A stretch of DNA of 64,000 nt from an uncultured Bacteroidales bacterium (GCA_949289215.1 CASENC010000018.1:1-64000), one strand, 5' to 3'. Positions 1 through 8,772 are shown, counted from the stretch's first letter. Translations and numbers: made by a program. The notes: generated by a model from the sequence alone, not told the origin.

Positions 1-422
1 AAAAATGCCGTTAAGTAGCCTAGGTGTTTGCCTGTGATAATAAAACATTTTTGATTAGTCACCATACCGCTTGCATCATATACAAATGGCATGAACTTCG
101 TCATGTTCGGATATATGATTTTTGGCTTAGAAAATTCGTCCCAATAACTGATGCTATCCTGTGTTTCAAACCATTTATTGTTAGTCTTTTTGCGTGCTTT
201 TACGATTTCACCGTTAATAACATACTTCTTGCCCGTCTGTTCCAATTTCTCAATTCCAAAACTCAACAGATAAGATTTAAGAGATTGATAATCATCTATA
301 TTATATTGTCGTGAAGGAAATGTGGCAATAATATACTGTTCCGCAAATTCATAGCTATATCTTTTAATGTCCCGTCCTCGTAATATCGGTCTATTAAAAT
401 ACACAATCAGTCTGTGTGCCAT
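1..422 (-). CDS. TaqI/Eco57I-like specificity domain, truncated at both ends
   Basis: An open minus-strand frame with no stop runs from an ATG at 422-420 off the left window edge. It encodes RPILRGRDIKRY, then SYWDEFSKPKIIYPN, then TNQKCFIIT, a series typical of the C-terminal target-recognition part of type IIG/Eco57I/TaqI-like N6-adenine methyltransferase-restriction enzymes. The catalytic NPPY methyltransferase half that should precede it is absent: the frame begins only about 13 residues before the RGRD motif, and the ATPase stop codon lies 10 nt upstream. It is AT-rich compared with the ATPase. Either it is a remnant, or a silent specificity cassette; an unusual start is also possible. 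The family is inferred from motifs only. Confidence 0.6.
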   Translation of the reverse strand, partial: MAHRLIVYFNRPILRGRDIKRYSYEFAEQYIIATFPSRQYNIDDYQSLKSYLLSFGIEKLEQTGKKYVINGEIVKARKKTNNKWFETQDSISYWDEFSKPKIIYPNMTKFMPFVYDASGMVTNQKCFIITGKHLGYLTAF

Positions 423-432
423 AGGCCATGGT

Positions 433-2046
433 TCAATGGTTCTCCGGGGTGCTTGTTTCTGGTGGTGTGGAGGCGGCATCGGTTTCGGTGGTTATGCCGA
501 AGCAGGCTTTTACCGCCTGGCGGATGGATTGTGCGTCGGGGCCGTCTTCTTTTAGTATCGACAAGATGGCTTTCACGTAGTGGTCTTTGTTGCGCAGACC
601 GCACAATGGCGCGACGTTGCTGTTGTTGATTATGGTTTTTTCGTTGAACACCTTCAGTACTGCAGCATAGTCGTTGCGCTGTTCATAGTCATGGAATTGG
701 CGACAGAAGTTGTCGTAGAGTCCGCGTGGGTTGATTTCATACACAAGGTCGGATATATGGTCTTCAAGTGCGTTTATGTTTTGGAACTTGCGGTCGATTT
801 GCATCTCGACGCTGCTTTTCACATTGTGGCGCACGTGCATCAGGGCCTGCTGTTTCAGCATCGAGCGGAACATATTCAGCACGGCGCCTTTAACCTTTGC
901 AAACACGCGGTTGTCATCCTTATGGAAATGACGGGCTACGGTTCGCACAACCCCTTCGAGCATCAGTATGTTTTCAATTTCGGCCACATTGGGGACGAAT
1001 ATCTTTTTTTGTCGCAAATACGCCACTTCGTGGTCGTTGCGGCGGTCTCGGTCAACAATTCCATGGCTGTCGAGGTGATGGAACGCCTGCATATCGTTGA
1101 AAGCCCGAGTCACTTCTATCACTTTGTCGCAGCTGCCCACCGGCTTCACGGTATATTCGGTAAAAATGAGCGGGTACAGCTTCGAGTCGATGCTGTGCAT
1201 CTCATCGCCTTCGACAAACAACACAGGCTTTCGGCTGCCAAGAATATCGAAATATATCTCGTCGGGGAACGTGGAATTAGACACTATGCGATAGTCCCAC
1301 GCTTCGCGCGTGTTGTCATAGCTTCGCACCCACACGCACACATTGTCGATGCGCGATGATGCAAATTCTATGTCGTGGGTGTTATAGATAAACGTGCAGT
1401 CGGGGCGCATCTCTTCGATAACGTTCCATAACGTCTGCATGATGCTGTGATGCAGGAATATCTCGGGAGAATCGACAAATATCACGGCGTGCGGCATAGC
1501 ATACAGCACTGCTCCGATGTAGTATAGCACCGCTTTTTCTCCATTGGAGAGCAATTGCGAGCCGTAAGGCTCGTCGTCACTTTCGTTCGAGAAAAGCAAT
1601 TTGCCGTCGAGCCGTTGTACGCGGTTTTGAGGGAATACTTCCATCCACCGGTGCAGCACATCGTCAAGCCGGGTACGAGGCATTTCGGCTTTCCCATTTA
1701 TTTTCAATTTGGCTTTATATGTGAGCATATCTATGAACTCCTCTTGCATGAGCAAGAAGATTAATCGCTCAAGTTCGCTTTCTGCAGCTCCTTTAAAAAT
1801 GTGTGTTTGCGATGATTTCTCATTATACAGCATATCAATCGACCCTTCAAGATGGTTGACCGACGTGGTGGGGAATATCGCCTTCAATGCCGATAATTTG
1901 TAGGCTTTGTGCGGGAACATTTCTATGAGCCGTGCCGAGAAGCGTGTTTTGCCGGCACCGTTGGCTCCGATCACAGTCACACGGCGGGCATCGTTGATTA
2001 TGTCGGGTTTGCCGCCATTTATTTTGTTGGGCAGGATTATGTTCAT
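433..2046 (-). CDS. AAA ATPase with C-terminal DUF4435 (TOPRIM-like) domain
   Basis: 537 residues from the ATG at 2046; the frame stays open further upstream, but that part overlaps the divergent acetyltransferase gene and lies beyond the promoter. Walker A is GANGAGKT (27-34), the ABC-type signature LSNGE (166-170), Walker B VIFVDSPE (D192, E195) and the switch His is in YNTHD (H224). From about residue 272 there is a DUF4435-like domain with FVEGDE (E279) and VDRD (D332, D334), the acidic pattern of a TOPRIM fold. ABC-like ATPase plus TOPRIM resembles OLD-type nucleases and several phage-defence ATPases. A defence role is inferred from architecture and the adjacent restriction fragment. The C-terminus (TETDAASTPPETST) looks disordered. 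Confidence 0.8.
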   Translation of the reverse strand: MNIILPNKINGGKPDIINDARRVTVIGANGAGKTRFSARLIEMFPHKAYKLSALKAIFPTTSVNHLEGSIDMLYNEKSSQTHIFKGAAESELERLIFLLMQEEFIDMLTYKAKLKINGKAEMPRTRLDDVLHRWMEVFPQNRVQRLDGKLLFSNESDDEPYGSQLLSNGEKAVLYYIGAVLYAMPHAVIFVDSPEIFLHHSIMQTLWNVIEEMRPDCTFIYNTHDIEFASSRIDNVCVWVRSYDNTREAWDYRIVSNSTFPDEIYFDILGSRKPVLFVEGDEMHSIDSKLYPLIFTEYTVKPVGSCDKVIEVTRAFNDMQAFHHLDSHGIVDRDRRNDHEVAYLRQKKIFVPNVAEIENILMLEGVVRTVARHFHKDDNRVFAKVKGAVLNMFRSMLKQQALMHVRHNVKSSVEMQIDRKFQNINALEDHISDLVYEINPRGLYDNFCRQFHDYEQRNDYAAVLKVFNEKTIINNSNVAPLCGLRNKDHYVKAILSILKEDGPDAQSIRQAVKACFGITTETDAASTPPETSTPENH

Positions 2047-2072
2047 AGCGTAGCGGTTTTTTCGTGATACTC

Positions 2073-2104
2073 CAAAATTAGCAAATAAACCGTGGTAAAG
2101 CAAA
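2073..2104 (-). promoter_or_regulatory. promoter of the AAA/DUF4435 gene
   Basis: On the minus strand TTTG (2104-2101) is followed after 20 nt by TAATTTTG (2080-2073), a full match to the Bacteroidota primary promoter. Transcription would start near 2067, about 20 nt before the ATG at 2046, which supports that start over the longer frame. Confidence 0.65.
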
Positions 2105-2132
2105 CGATTGCGCCTGTAATTTTCAGGTAATG

Positions 2133-2162
2133 CTTGCAATACAGACATTTTGCCTAATTTTG
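2133..2162 (+). promoter_or_regulatory. promoter of the GNAT gene
   Basis: CTTG (2133-2136), 18 nt, then TAATTTTG (2155-2162). The -7 element is perfect and the -33 has one mismatch. The predicted start near 2169 leaves a leader of about 16 nt. Confidence 0.45.
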
Positions 2163-2184
2163 TACCCAAGCAAGCTAACATACA

Positions 2185-2700
2185 ATGAAAGATTTTATAT
2201 TTCGCAAGGCAATGCCGGCTGATGCCGGTGCCATAATGGAAATAATCGATTATGCCCGCTGCAGAATGCTCGATGAAGGTAAACAGCAATGGGACGAGCA
2301 TTATCCGTTGCTTAAGGATATCAATGCCGACATCGAAGCCGGACACGGCATGGTATTATGCATCGATGGCCGGGTGGTTGCTTACGGGGCCGTCATATTC
2401 GGGGAAGAGCCGGCCTATAGGCACATCACCAATGGCAAATGGCTCAGCGACCTGCCTTATGTGGTGGTGCATCGCCTTGCCGTATCGAAAGGACATAGGC
2501 AAAGGGGATTGGGAGAATTGTTTATGCGGCAGGTTGAGGATATGATGCGCCAGAATGGGGTGCATAGTTTTAAAATCGATACTAACTTTGACAATGTTGC
2601 CATGTTGCACTTGCTTGAAAAATTACATTTTACCTATTGTGGTGAAATTCGCTATGGCCGTGGCATCCGCAAGGCTTATGAAAAATTGCATGCCGACTGA
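2185..2700 (+). CDS. GNAT-family N-acetyltransferase
   Basis: 171 residues, the usual size of a single-domain GNAT enzyme that moves an acetyl group from acetyl-CoA to an unknown amine. The core is visible: strand VVVHRLAVSKGHRQRGLGE with the (Q/R)RGLGE pyrophosphate-binding loop (about 95-113), and the late motif IDTNFDNVAMLHLLEKLHF, where the Asn and the following helix are typical. It is transcribed away from the ATPase gene, with only 138 nt between the start codons. The substrate cannot be told from sequence. Confidence 0.85.
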   Translation: MKDFIFRKAMPADAGAIMEIIDYARCRMLDEGKQQWDEHYPLLKDINADIEAGHGMVLCIDGRVVAYGAVIFGEEPAYRHITNGKWLSDLPYVVVHRLAVSKGHRQRGLGELFMRQVEDMMRQNGVHSFKIDTNFDNVAMLHLLEKLHFTYCGEIRYGRGIRKAYEKLHAD

Positions 2701-2849
2701 CCCTCTTTTTGGGGTGGGTGAGGGTGCGCGCGTGGGCGGTTTAGCAAATAAAAAACCCTCGGAGCTTCACAGCGGCAAGGGTCTCATTAATAGTGCTATT
2801 ATTTTCGAGTGCTATTATATTGATTGTTGTTACGTTTTTTCTTCGTTCG

Positions 2850-3554
2850 CTATTGCTCGGGGTATTTTTCTTGCGCCACTTGCTTGATGCGTGTGGCATC
2901 GAAGTAAAACCCTTCGGGCGAATTCTTGTCTTTTTGTTCCACGGTTATGTAGTCGATGTTGTTTTCGAGTTCCTCATGCCCCGTGGCTACATAACCCAGT
3001 ATGTTTATCAAGTTGTACTCATGTGCCGGGGAAATCACCACCCAAGGTTTCTCCTTGGTTCCGCTTCCCGAGGATAGTATTGCTGCCACCACGTGGTTTA
3101 GCTTATACTGCCTGATTGCGGCGAGAGTGTTTTTTTGTTTTTCTTTGAGTGCAAAGATATAAAATTTCATTTGGCTCAAATCAAAAATATTGTCACGAAG
3201 TGTTAATTCTGCATATTTTATGATTGTGTCACACTCTGCACGAGTAAATTCCTTTTTGTAATAGAGCTCTTCGATGACATCGGCATATTCCGAAGTCCTG
3301 AACGGGTCGAAGTCATCTTGAAATGTGTAACCGTAATACAGGTAACGGTAATCTTCATATCCGAGCGCAGTGTCGTTGCTCAGGTACTTTTCCATCAGTG
3401 CCGGGTAATAATATCTCGACCGTGTATCGCTTATCCCGGTTTTAATAGAATCGAAGTCCACAGGTTTCACTTCAAAATGCTGCGACCCTTTTCCGGCCGA
3501 CATCATTATGGTGACAACCAATACTGCTGCTATGGAAAGTAGAAACTGCCTCAT
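2850..3554 (-). CDS. DUF4919 family exported protein
   Basis: 234 residues starting with a signal peptide (MRQFLLSIAAVLVVTIMMSA). The segment RSRYYYPALMEKYL followed by YRYLYYGYTFQDDFDP is typical of DUF4919, a Bacteroidetes family of unknown function. A charged C-terminus contains GFYFDATRIKQV. It begins 24 nt after the stop of the upstream membrane protein gene, so it is probably the last gene of the relA operon. The function is not known. Confidence 0.75.
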   Translation of the reverse strand: MRQFLLSIAAVLVVTIMMSAGKGSQHFEVKPVDFDSIKTGISDTRSRYYYPALMEKYLSNDTALGYEDYRYLYYGYTFQDDFDPFRTSEYADVIEELYYKKEFTRAECDTIIKYAELTLRDNIFDLSQMKFYIFALKEKQKNTLAAIRQYKLNHVVAAILSSGSGTKEKPWVVISPAHEYNLINILGYVATGHEELENNIDYITVEQKDKNSPEGFYFDATRIKQVAQEKYPEQ

Positions 3555-3578
3555 CGAGTTACTTCATTGTTTCGCCGG

Positions 3579-4157
3579 TTATATTGTGGCGGCAGTTTGG
3601 TTTCTCAAAAAGCCTTCCACTGCAATTCCTGCGATGGCGGTTGAAACTATTATTTTCAGTCCAACATTGCAAAAGTAGCTAATAAAAGTGGAAAATGAAA
3701 ATCTCACCCACCTTCCTTTGGGTGTGTGGGTATAAAAAAGTTGTCCTATCAATGTTCCGATTATGGCAGAAAGTATCATTACCGATGCATCGACCGATAT
3801 GCCTACAAGCAGCCCGGCAACGGCTCCAAGCAGCATGAACCGGCTGCCATGGCACACTTCGGGCGGTTCTTTCCCGGGTAACAGCATTGCCGTGCCAAAC
3901 GTGAGAAGCGCGGCTATTCCCCAAAAGATTAACGAACTGTCAACCAAATTTATGCATTCGGTGAAATGCAGCAATACCAAGCCTGCATAAGCGATAATCG
4001 AGGAAAACGGGGAACGCTTTACTTCATACACCAGCCCCGACAATATTATCAAGCAACCTATCACCGATGTAATCATATAACCAAGCATCAAATTGTAATT
4101 TTTTAATAGGAAATAACGACCAATCAGGCTGATTATGCCTGATATAAGCGTTAACAC
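3579..4157 (-). CDS. small multi-pass membrane protein, function unknown
   Basis: 192 residues, with a GTG start at 4157 only 3 nt from the stop of the HD-domain gene, implying translational coupling. It has five or six hydrophobic helices (for example ITSVIGCLIILSGLVY and FMLLGAVAGLLVGISV) and a Gly-rich stretch (SAIIGTLIGQLF). I recognise no family. Its place between a PgpH-like phosphodiesterase and a DUF4919 protein suggests an envelope role but does not define it. Confidence 0.65.
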   Translation of the reverse strand: MLTLISGIISLIGRYFLLKNYNLMLGYMITSVIGCLIILSGLVYEVKRSPFSSIIAYAGLVLLHFTECINLVDSSLIFWGIAALLTFGTAMLLPGKEPPEVCHGSRFMLLGAVAGLLVGISVDASVMILSAIIGTLIGQLFYTHTPKGRWVRFSFSTFISYFCNVGLKIIVSTAIAGIAVEGFLRNQTAATI

Positions 4158-4160
4158 AGT

Positions 4161-6197
4161 TTAAGGCTTTTTGTTGATTTCCGGGTACTTGATGCGTGAA
4201 TGATACATGGTGCACAACCGTGATATGAAGCATTGTTTTATTTTTTCCACATCGCGGAAGCTGATGGGGGAATCCTTCAGCAGCCCGTCGGCAATTTGCG
4301 AGTCGATGATGCGATTCACAAGTTGTGTTATCGAAGCATCGCTGTGGTCGGTAAGGCTGCGCGAGGCGGCCTCGGTAGAATCGGCCATCATCAGTATGCT
4401 TGTTTCTTTGGTATTCGGGTTGGGCCCCGGATAGGTATATGGTGCCGGGTCTATCTCTTCATCGGGATGGGCATTGCAAGCCATGGTGTAGAAATATTTT
4501 GCTTTGCCTGCACCGTGGTGTTGCGCGATGAAATCTTTTATCACTTGCGGCAGTTTGGCTTTGTCGGCTCGTTTCAGCCCGTTGGTCACGTGTTCGATGA
4601 TAATCTTTGCGCTCACTTCGGGGGGTAATGCCTTGTGCGGATTTTCGCCACGCTGGTTTTCGGTGAAGAATGCCGGATTGTCGATTTTGCCTATGTCGTG
4701 GTACAAGGCACCGGCTCTTACCAGTTGCACGTCGGCACCTATCACATGTGCGGCTTCGGCGGCCAGGTTGGAAACCTGCAGTGAATGTTGGAACGTGCCC
4801 GGGCATTTTTCCGACAGTTCGCGCAGCAGCGGTGTGTTGACATCGGTCAGCTCGACGAGTGTGACGGTAGAGATAAATCCAAATAGCTTTTCAACGAGGA
4901 AGATAAAAATGTAGGCAAACGACAGGAACACTACGTTAAGCCCGAAGAACAGGAATACGTGCCAGTCGATATTTCGTATGGTGCCATCGTTGATTACTTC
5001 GAGTGCGCAATAAGTGACAATATAAGCAATAAGGACAAATACTGCACATTTTACCAATTGCGAGCGGCGCGACAGTTCTTGCAGGGTCATTATTGCCGTG
5101 AGTCCGGCAATGAATTGGTAGAAAATAAATTCCATGGGATATTGCACCACCAATGCACACAGCAGCGTTTCGATTATATGCGCAAACATGGCCGTGCGCG
5201 AATCGTAGAATGTGGTGATGATGATGGGCAATAATGTGAATGGCATCACATACACGCCCACCGTGGGCAGGATATCGAGTACGAGATAGGTGACAAGCGT
5301 GAACACTGTGACAAAGGCCACAAGGAAAAGCAAGCGGCGCATATCGTTGAATGTGCGGCGGCGGAAGAAGTAGAAAAACGTGTAGAAGCACAACAGCAGC
5401 ATTGTAACCGCCACTATTTGTCCGGCAAAACGGTAATCTCGGCTTTGGGCTGCCGTGCCGCGGCTTTGCCTCAATCGTTCGTATTCCTTCAGTATTTCGT
5501 AAATTTGCGGTGTTACTATGTCGCCGCGATCCACTATGCGTTCTCCTTTTTGTTTCACGCCTATAGGTGCAAGGGCTTTCAGGTAAGCTTGTTCAAGAAG
5601 CCGGGCCGACTCGGTACTGTCGCGTATTACGTTGGGCGACAAGTAGTTTTTCAGGTGCACTTCGCCAATTATGATGCGGGCGTATGGCTCTTGGAAAATC
5701 GAGTCGATGGTGGCATATGCCGCGCGTTCCGACTTCAATCCGGCTGTGGGCGCCAGTTTTGCCACATTGCCAATGATGAACCGCACATTTTGCAGCCTGC
5801 CGTTGCGGATGTCCGAATAGGTCTCGCTGTCAACTATACCGTCGGCGTATAAATCACTTACCGCGGTGATTATGCGGCTTTGCAGGACGGGTGTTACCTG
5901 CTCGTGCCGGGACAATGCCGTTCTCAAGTCGTTCACGGCTTTTACGGCAATTGCATTGTCTCGCTCATACACGGGAATGAATGTCCTGTCCACACTGTCG
6001 CGACGCTTGGCGGCACTTGCCGAGTCGAGGTTGACAGGGATGTCGTAAGGTGCGGTCAGCAATGGATATGCCCACGGTCTGCCTATCGCATAATTAAAGT
6101 CCTCGTCGCTTTCCCGTGGAATGAAGTAGGAAATTACAACTATGGCTCCCACAAAAAGCAGGAGCCTTAATATATTTTTCTTGTCGAACTTAAACAT
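4161..6197 (-). CDS. PgpH-like 7TM-HD domain protein, probable cyclic-di-AMP phosphodiesterase
   Basis: 678 residues. TM helix at about 9-26, an extracytoplasmic 7TMR-HDED-type region (about 50-250), seven hydrophobic segments (about 257-440), then a cytoplasmic HD domain with H471, the HDIG motif at H500-D501 (ALYHDIGK) and IAQHHG (H560-H561). This is the order seen in PgpH, which cleaves cyclic-di-AMP to pApA. It starts 20 nt after the relA/spoT stop, so the two signalling enzymes probably share a transcript. The activity is from family knowledge; all metal-binding residues I can check are present. Confidence 0.88.
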   Translation of the reverse strand: MFKFDKKNILRLLLFVGAIVVISYFIPRESDEDFNYAIGRPWAYPLLTAPYDIPVNLDSASAAKRRDSVDRTFIPVYERDNAIAVKAVNDLRTALSRHEQVTPVLQSRIITAVSDLYADGIVDSETYSDIRNGRLQNVRFIIGNVAKLAPTAGLKSERAAYATIDSIFQEPYARIIIGEVHLKNYLSPNVIRDSTESARLLEQAYLKALAPIGVKQKGERIVDRGDIVTPQIYEILKEYERLRQSRGTAAQSRDYRFAGQIVAVTMLLLCFYTFFYFFRRRTFNDMRRLLFLVAFVTVFTLVTYLVLDILPTVGVYVMPFTLLPIIITTFYDSRTAMFAHIIETLLCALVVQYPMEFIFYQFIAGLTAIMTLQELSRRSQLVKCAVFVLIAYIVTYCALEVINDGTIRNIDWHVFLFFGLNVVFLSFAYIFIFLVEKLFGFISTVTLVELTDVNTPLLRELSEKCPGTFQHSLQVSNLAAEAAHVIGADVQLVRAGALYHDIGKIDNPAFFTENQRGENPHKALPPEVSAKIIIEHVTNGLKRADKAKLPQVIKDFIAQHHGAGKAKYFYTMACNAHPDEEIDPAPYTYPGPNPNTKETSILMMADSTEAASRSLTDHSDASITQLVNRIIDSQIADGLLKDSPISFRDVEKIKQCFISRLCTMYHSRIKYPEINKKP

Positions 6198-6217
6198 GGT
6201 GCTAACTGAAAATATGG

Positions 6218-8455
6218 TTAATCCATCCTCACGGCCGATTTTACACCGTCAACCTTTTTGATTTGCTTGCATAACCTGTTGACGACGTCCACGTCCTCGA
6301 CGTCAACATATAGCTCGCAATTAAACACGCCATCGGCGGCGGCAATGTTCAGGCGGCGAATGTATATCGACAGGTTTGTGGATATTATGGAAATTATCTC
6401 TTGTAATATACCCATGCGGTCGATGCCTTCCATGTGTATCGATACCGGGAATTTCTCGTTCTTGGTTTCCCACTTGGTTGTGACTATGCGTCCGCCAAAG
6501 CTGCTTTTCAGCCGCATGGCATTTTCGCAAGTGAGCTTGTGCACCACCACATTGTTATGGTCATCGACAAAACCAAACACGTCGTCGCCCGGTATAGGGT
6601 GGCAACATGGGGCTATGCGGTAGTTGCTCATGCCGTTTTCGGTTTTGAGCAAGTAGGTCTTTTTCATGTCGATTGGTTCGGAAATGGCTTTCACGGTCGG
6701 TTCGGTCGCTTTTTTTGCCCGGTTGCGTTTCAATGGGTTGCGCAAAAGCTTGTTGAGCAGGCTTGCGGGTTGCTGGCGCAGTGGCTGTAACAATTGTGGC
6801 GACAGCGCTATGTCGTCGTTGCCTATCATGTAATACAGCTCCTCGCGGTTAGGCAGGTTTTGTGCCGCGCATATTTTGGTGATGTTTTCATTGGTGTGCT
6901 CGATGCCGTTTTCATCGAGGAACTTGCCGAATTGGGCTTCACCGGCTTCTATTGTGGCTCGGCGCTCCTTGCGCAATGCGGCGTTAAGCCGTGTGCGACC
7001 CTTTGCCGAGGCAAGGAAGTTGACCCACTCGGCTTTAGGCCGTTGTGACTGTGAGGTGAGGACTTCCACCTGGTCGCCGCTTTGCAACTTGTGCGACAGT
7101 GGTACCAGCCGGTGGTTGACTTTGCCTGCGATGCAGTGTGTGCCCAGCTCGGAGTGCAGGTTGAATGCCACGTCGAGCACCGTGGAATCCTTTGGTAACG
7201 TAATCAGTTCACCCTTAGGGGTAAACACCACTATTTCCGATGCAAACAGGTTGAGCTTTATCGTGTCGAGGAAGTCGAGTGCATCGGGTTCGGGATTTTC
7301 GAGTATGTCTTGTATTGTCTTGAGCCAGGCTGCCAGTTCCGACTCTTCCTCGCCTTCGCCGATTTTGTATTTCCAGTGAGCGGCAAATCCGCGCTCGGCC
7401 ATGTCGTCCATGCGCTTGCTGCGTATTTGCACTTCAATCCAATTGCCGTCGGGGCCCATCACCGTCAGGTGCAAAGCCCGGTAACCATTTGCCTTCGGGG
7501 TGCTCAGCCAGTCGCGAGTACGGTCGGGGTGAAGGCGGTACAAGTCGGTGATTTCCGAATATATGTTCCAACAGGTACGTTTTTCGTCAACCTCTTTTTC
7601 GCAGTCAAAAACTATTCTCACGGCATACAAGTCATACACTTCTTCAAACGGGATGTGCTTGGCTTCCATTTTCTTCCATATCGAGTAAACCGACTTCACT
7701 CGCGCCTTTATGGTGTATGTAAGTCCCATTGCGTCGAGCCGTTTCTTGATAGGAGTGGCAAATGTGTTGAATATTTCGTTGCGCCGTGCCTCGGTGGCGG
7801 CAATTTGCTCGCTTATTGTCTTGTATGCTTCGGGGTGCTCGTATTTGAAGCTCAAGTCTTCGAGTTCGGTTTTTATGGCAAACAGTCCCAACCTGTGCGC
7901 CAGCGGGGCATATATGTATAATGTCTCTCCTGCTATCTTATATTGCTTGCTTGGCAACATCGAGCCGAGTGTGCGCATATTGTGCAGGCGGTCGGCCATC
8001 TTGATGAGTATCACGCGAATGTCGTTGTTCATCGTCAACAGCAGTTTGCGGAAGTTTTCGGCCTGTGCCGAAGCCTTGTCGCCAAATATTCCGCCCGAAA
8101 TCTTGGTAAGGCCTTCGACAATTTGGGCAACCTTTTTGCCGAATTGTGATTCTATGTCTTCGACCGTGTAATCGGTATCTTCCACCACATCGTGCAGCAA
8201 GGCGGCACATATCGACACCGACCCTAATCCTATTTCCTGGCTCACTATGCGGGCCACGGCAATCGGGTGCATGATATAAGGCTCGCCCGAGCGGCGGCGT
8301 ATCCCGTTATGGGCTTCCTTGGCAAATTTGAAAGCACGTTCTATGATTTCCACTTTCTTGCGGTGGTTACTTGCCATATAGCCATCGAGCAACTCTTTAA
8401 ATGCGGCATTTATCATGCGGTCTTCCTCTTCGGGTGTCATCTTGGGTGTCTCCAT
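6218..8455 (-). CDS. relA: RelA/SpoT bifunctional (p)ppGpp synthetase/hydrolase
   Basis: 745 residues from the ATG at 8455; a longer frame to 8536 overlaps the promoter and shows no family similarity. Domains in order: HD hydrolase with H49, H63, HDxxED (H88-D93) and MADRLHNMRT; synthetase (about 249-360) with KSVYSIW, GYRALHL and EVQIR (341-345); TGS (about 403-467); and a C-terminal ACT domain after about 670. The intact HD and synthetase motifs point to both making and degrading the alarmone. It heads an operon with the PgpH-like gene. A promoter with a 72-nt leader lies upstream. Confidence 0.93.
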   Translation of the reverse strand: METPKMTPEEEDRMINAAFKELLDGYMASNHRKKVEIIERAFKFAKEAHNGIRRRSGEPYIMHPIAVARIVSQEIGLGSVSICAALLHDVVEDTDYTVEDIESQFGKKVAQIVEGLTKISGGIFGDKASAQAENFRKLLLTMNNDIRVILIKMADRLHNMRTLGSMLPSKQYKIAGETLYIYAPLAHRLGLFAIKTELEDLSFKYEHPEAYKTISEQIAATEARRNEIFNTFATPIKKRLDAMGLTYTIKARVKSVYSIWKKMEAKHIPFEEVYDLYAVRIVFDCEKEVDEKRTCWNIYSEITDLYRLHPDRTRDWLSTPKANGYRALHLTVMGPDGNWIEVQIRSKRMDDMAERGFAAHWKYKIGEGEEESELAAWLKTIQDILENPEPDALDFLDTIKLNLFASEIVVFTPKGELITLPKDSTVLDVAFNLHSELGTHCIAGKVNHRLVPLSHKLQSGDQVEVLTSQSQRPKAEWVNFLASAKGRTRLNAALRKERRATIEAGEAQFGKFLDENGIEHTNENITKICAAQNLPNREELYYMIGNDDIALSPQLLQPLRQQPASLLNKLLRNPLKRNRAKKATEPTVKAISEPIDMKKTYLLKTENGMSNYRIAPCCHPIPGDDVFGFVDDHNNVVVHKLTCENAMRLKSSFGGRIVTTKWETKNEKFPVSIHMEGIDRMGILQEIISIISTNLSIYIRRLNIAAADGVFNCELYVDVEDVDVVNRLCKQIKKVDGVKSAVRMD

Positions 8456-8533
8456 CGTAATGCTTTCGTTTAGTTGTGTGGTGTCCGGTGTGTGGCGCAA
8501 ATGCGATACACTCATTCCTGTGAAATGAATACA

Positions 8534-8565
8534 CAAACATACAAAAAAAGCGACAATCTGTCAAC
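8534..8565 (-). promoter_or_regulatory. promoter of relA/spoT operon
   Basis: On the minus strand GTTG (8565-8562), 20 nt, TATGTTTG (8541-8534). The same region also reads TTGACA-N17-TATGTT. The predicted start is near 8527. Confidence 0.6.
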
Positions 8566-8625
8566 CTTATTTTTCAAAAATCATAAAAAAATCATTAAGT
8601 TAGGAATGATAGCCTAAATCATTTT

Positions 8626-8659
8626 CAAAAAAAAGAAGTGCACATTTTCACAAATGCAC
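8626..8659 (-). terminator. intrinsic terminator between der and relA
   Basis: In the minus reading a hairpin GTGCATTT / AAATGTGCAC (8659-8638, with a two-base bulge) is followed by TTCTTTTTTTTG. It would end transcripts coming from der or from the promoter at 8742-8772. Confidence 0.65.
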
Positions 8660-8736
8660 ACCCCCCTCATAACCAAAATTCAAGTATATATTTTTTGTTG
8701 TTTGTTGTTATTATGAAAAAATTCCTTTTACTTTAG
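8626..8736 (-). ncRNA. candidate small RNA of about 110 nt
   Basis: A good promoter (8742-8772) and a good terminator (8626-8659) enclose about 110 nt with no substantial gene, while relA has its own promoter downstream. The minus transcript starts with an A-rich segment, has a G6 run just before the terminator stem, and contains one tiny frame (MRGVCICENV, ending in HFFF codons) that reads through the terminator. It could instead be the 3' UTR of der. No known RNA family is recognised. Confidence 0.4.
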
Positions 8737-8741
8737 CAGTG

Positions 8742-8772
8742 CAAAGTTACTTAGGAATATTGTAACAGCAAA
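8742..8772 (-). promoter_or_regulatory. promoter with no obvious gene downstream
   Basis: On the minus strand TTTG (8772-8769), exactly 19 nt, TAACTTTG (8749-8742). The spacing and both elements match consensus. A terminator follows about 80 nt downstream, before relA. Confidence 0.6.

Noticed and set aside
24..314. Plus-strand open frame at the left edge
   Set aside because: The opposite strand encodes recognisable restriction-specificity motifs over the same stretch, so this frame is a shadow.
580..1359. 259-codon plus-strand frame
   Set aside because: It lies wholly opposite the AAA/DUF4435 gene, which has intact ATPase and TOPRIM motifs, and shows no recognisable family.
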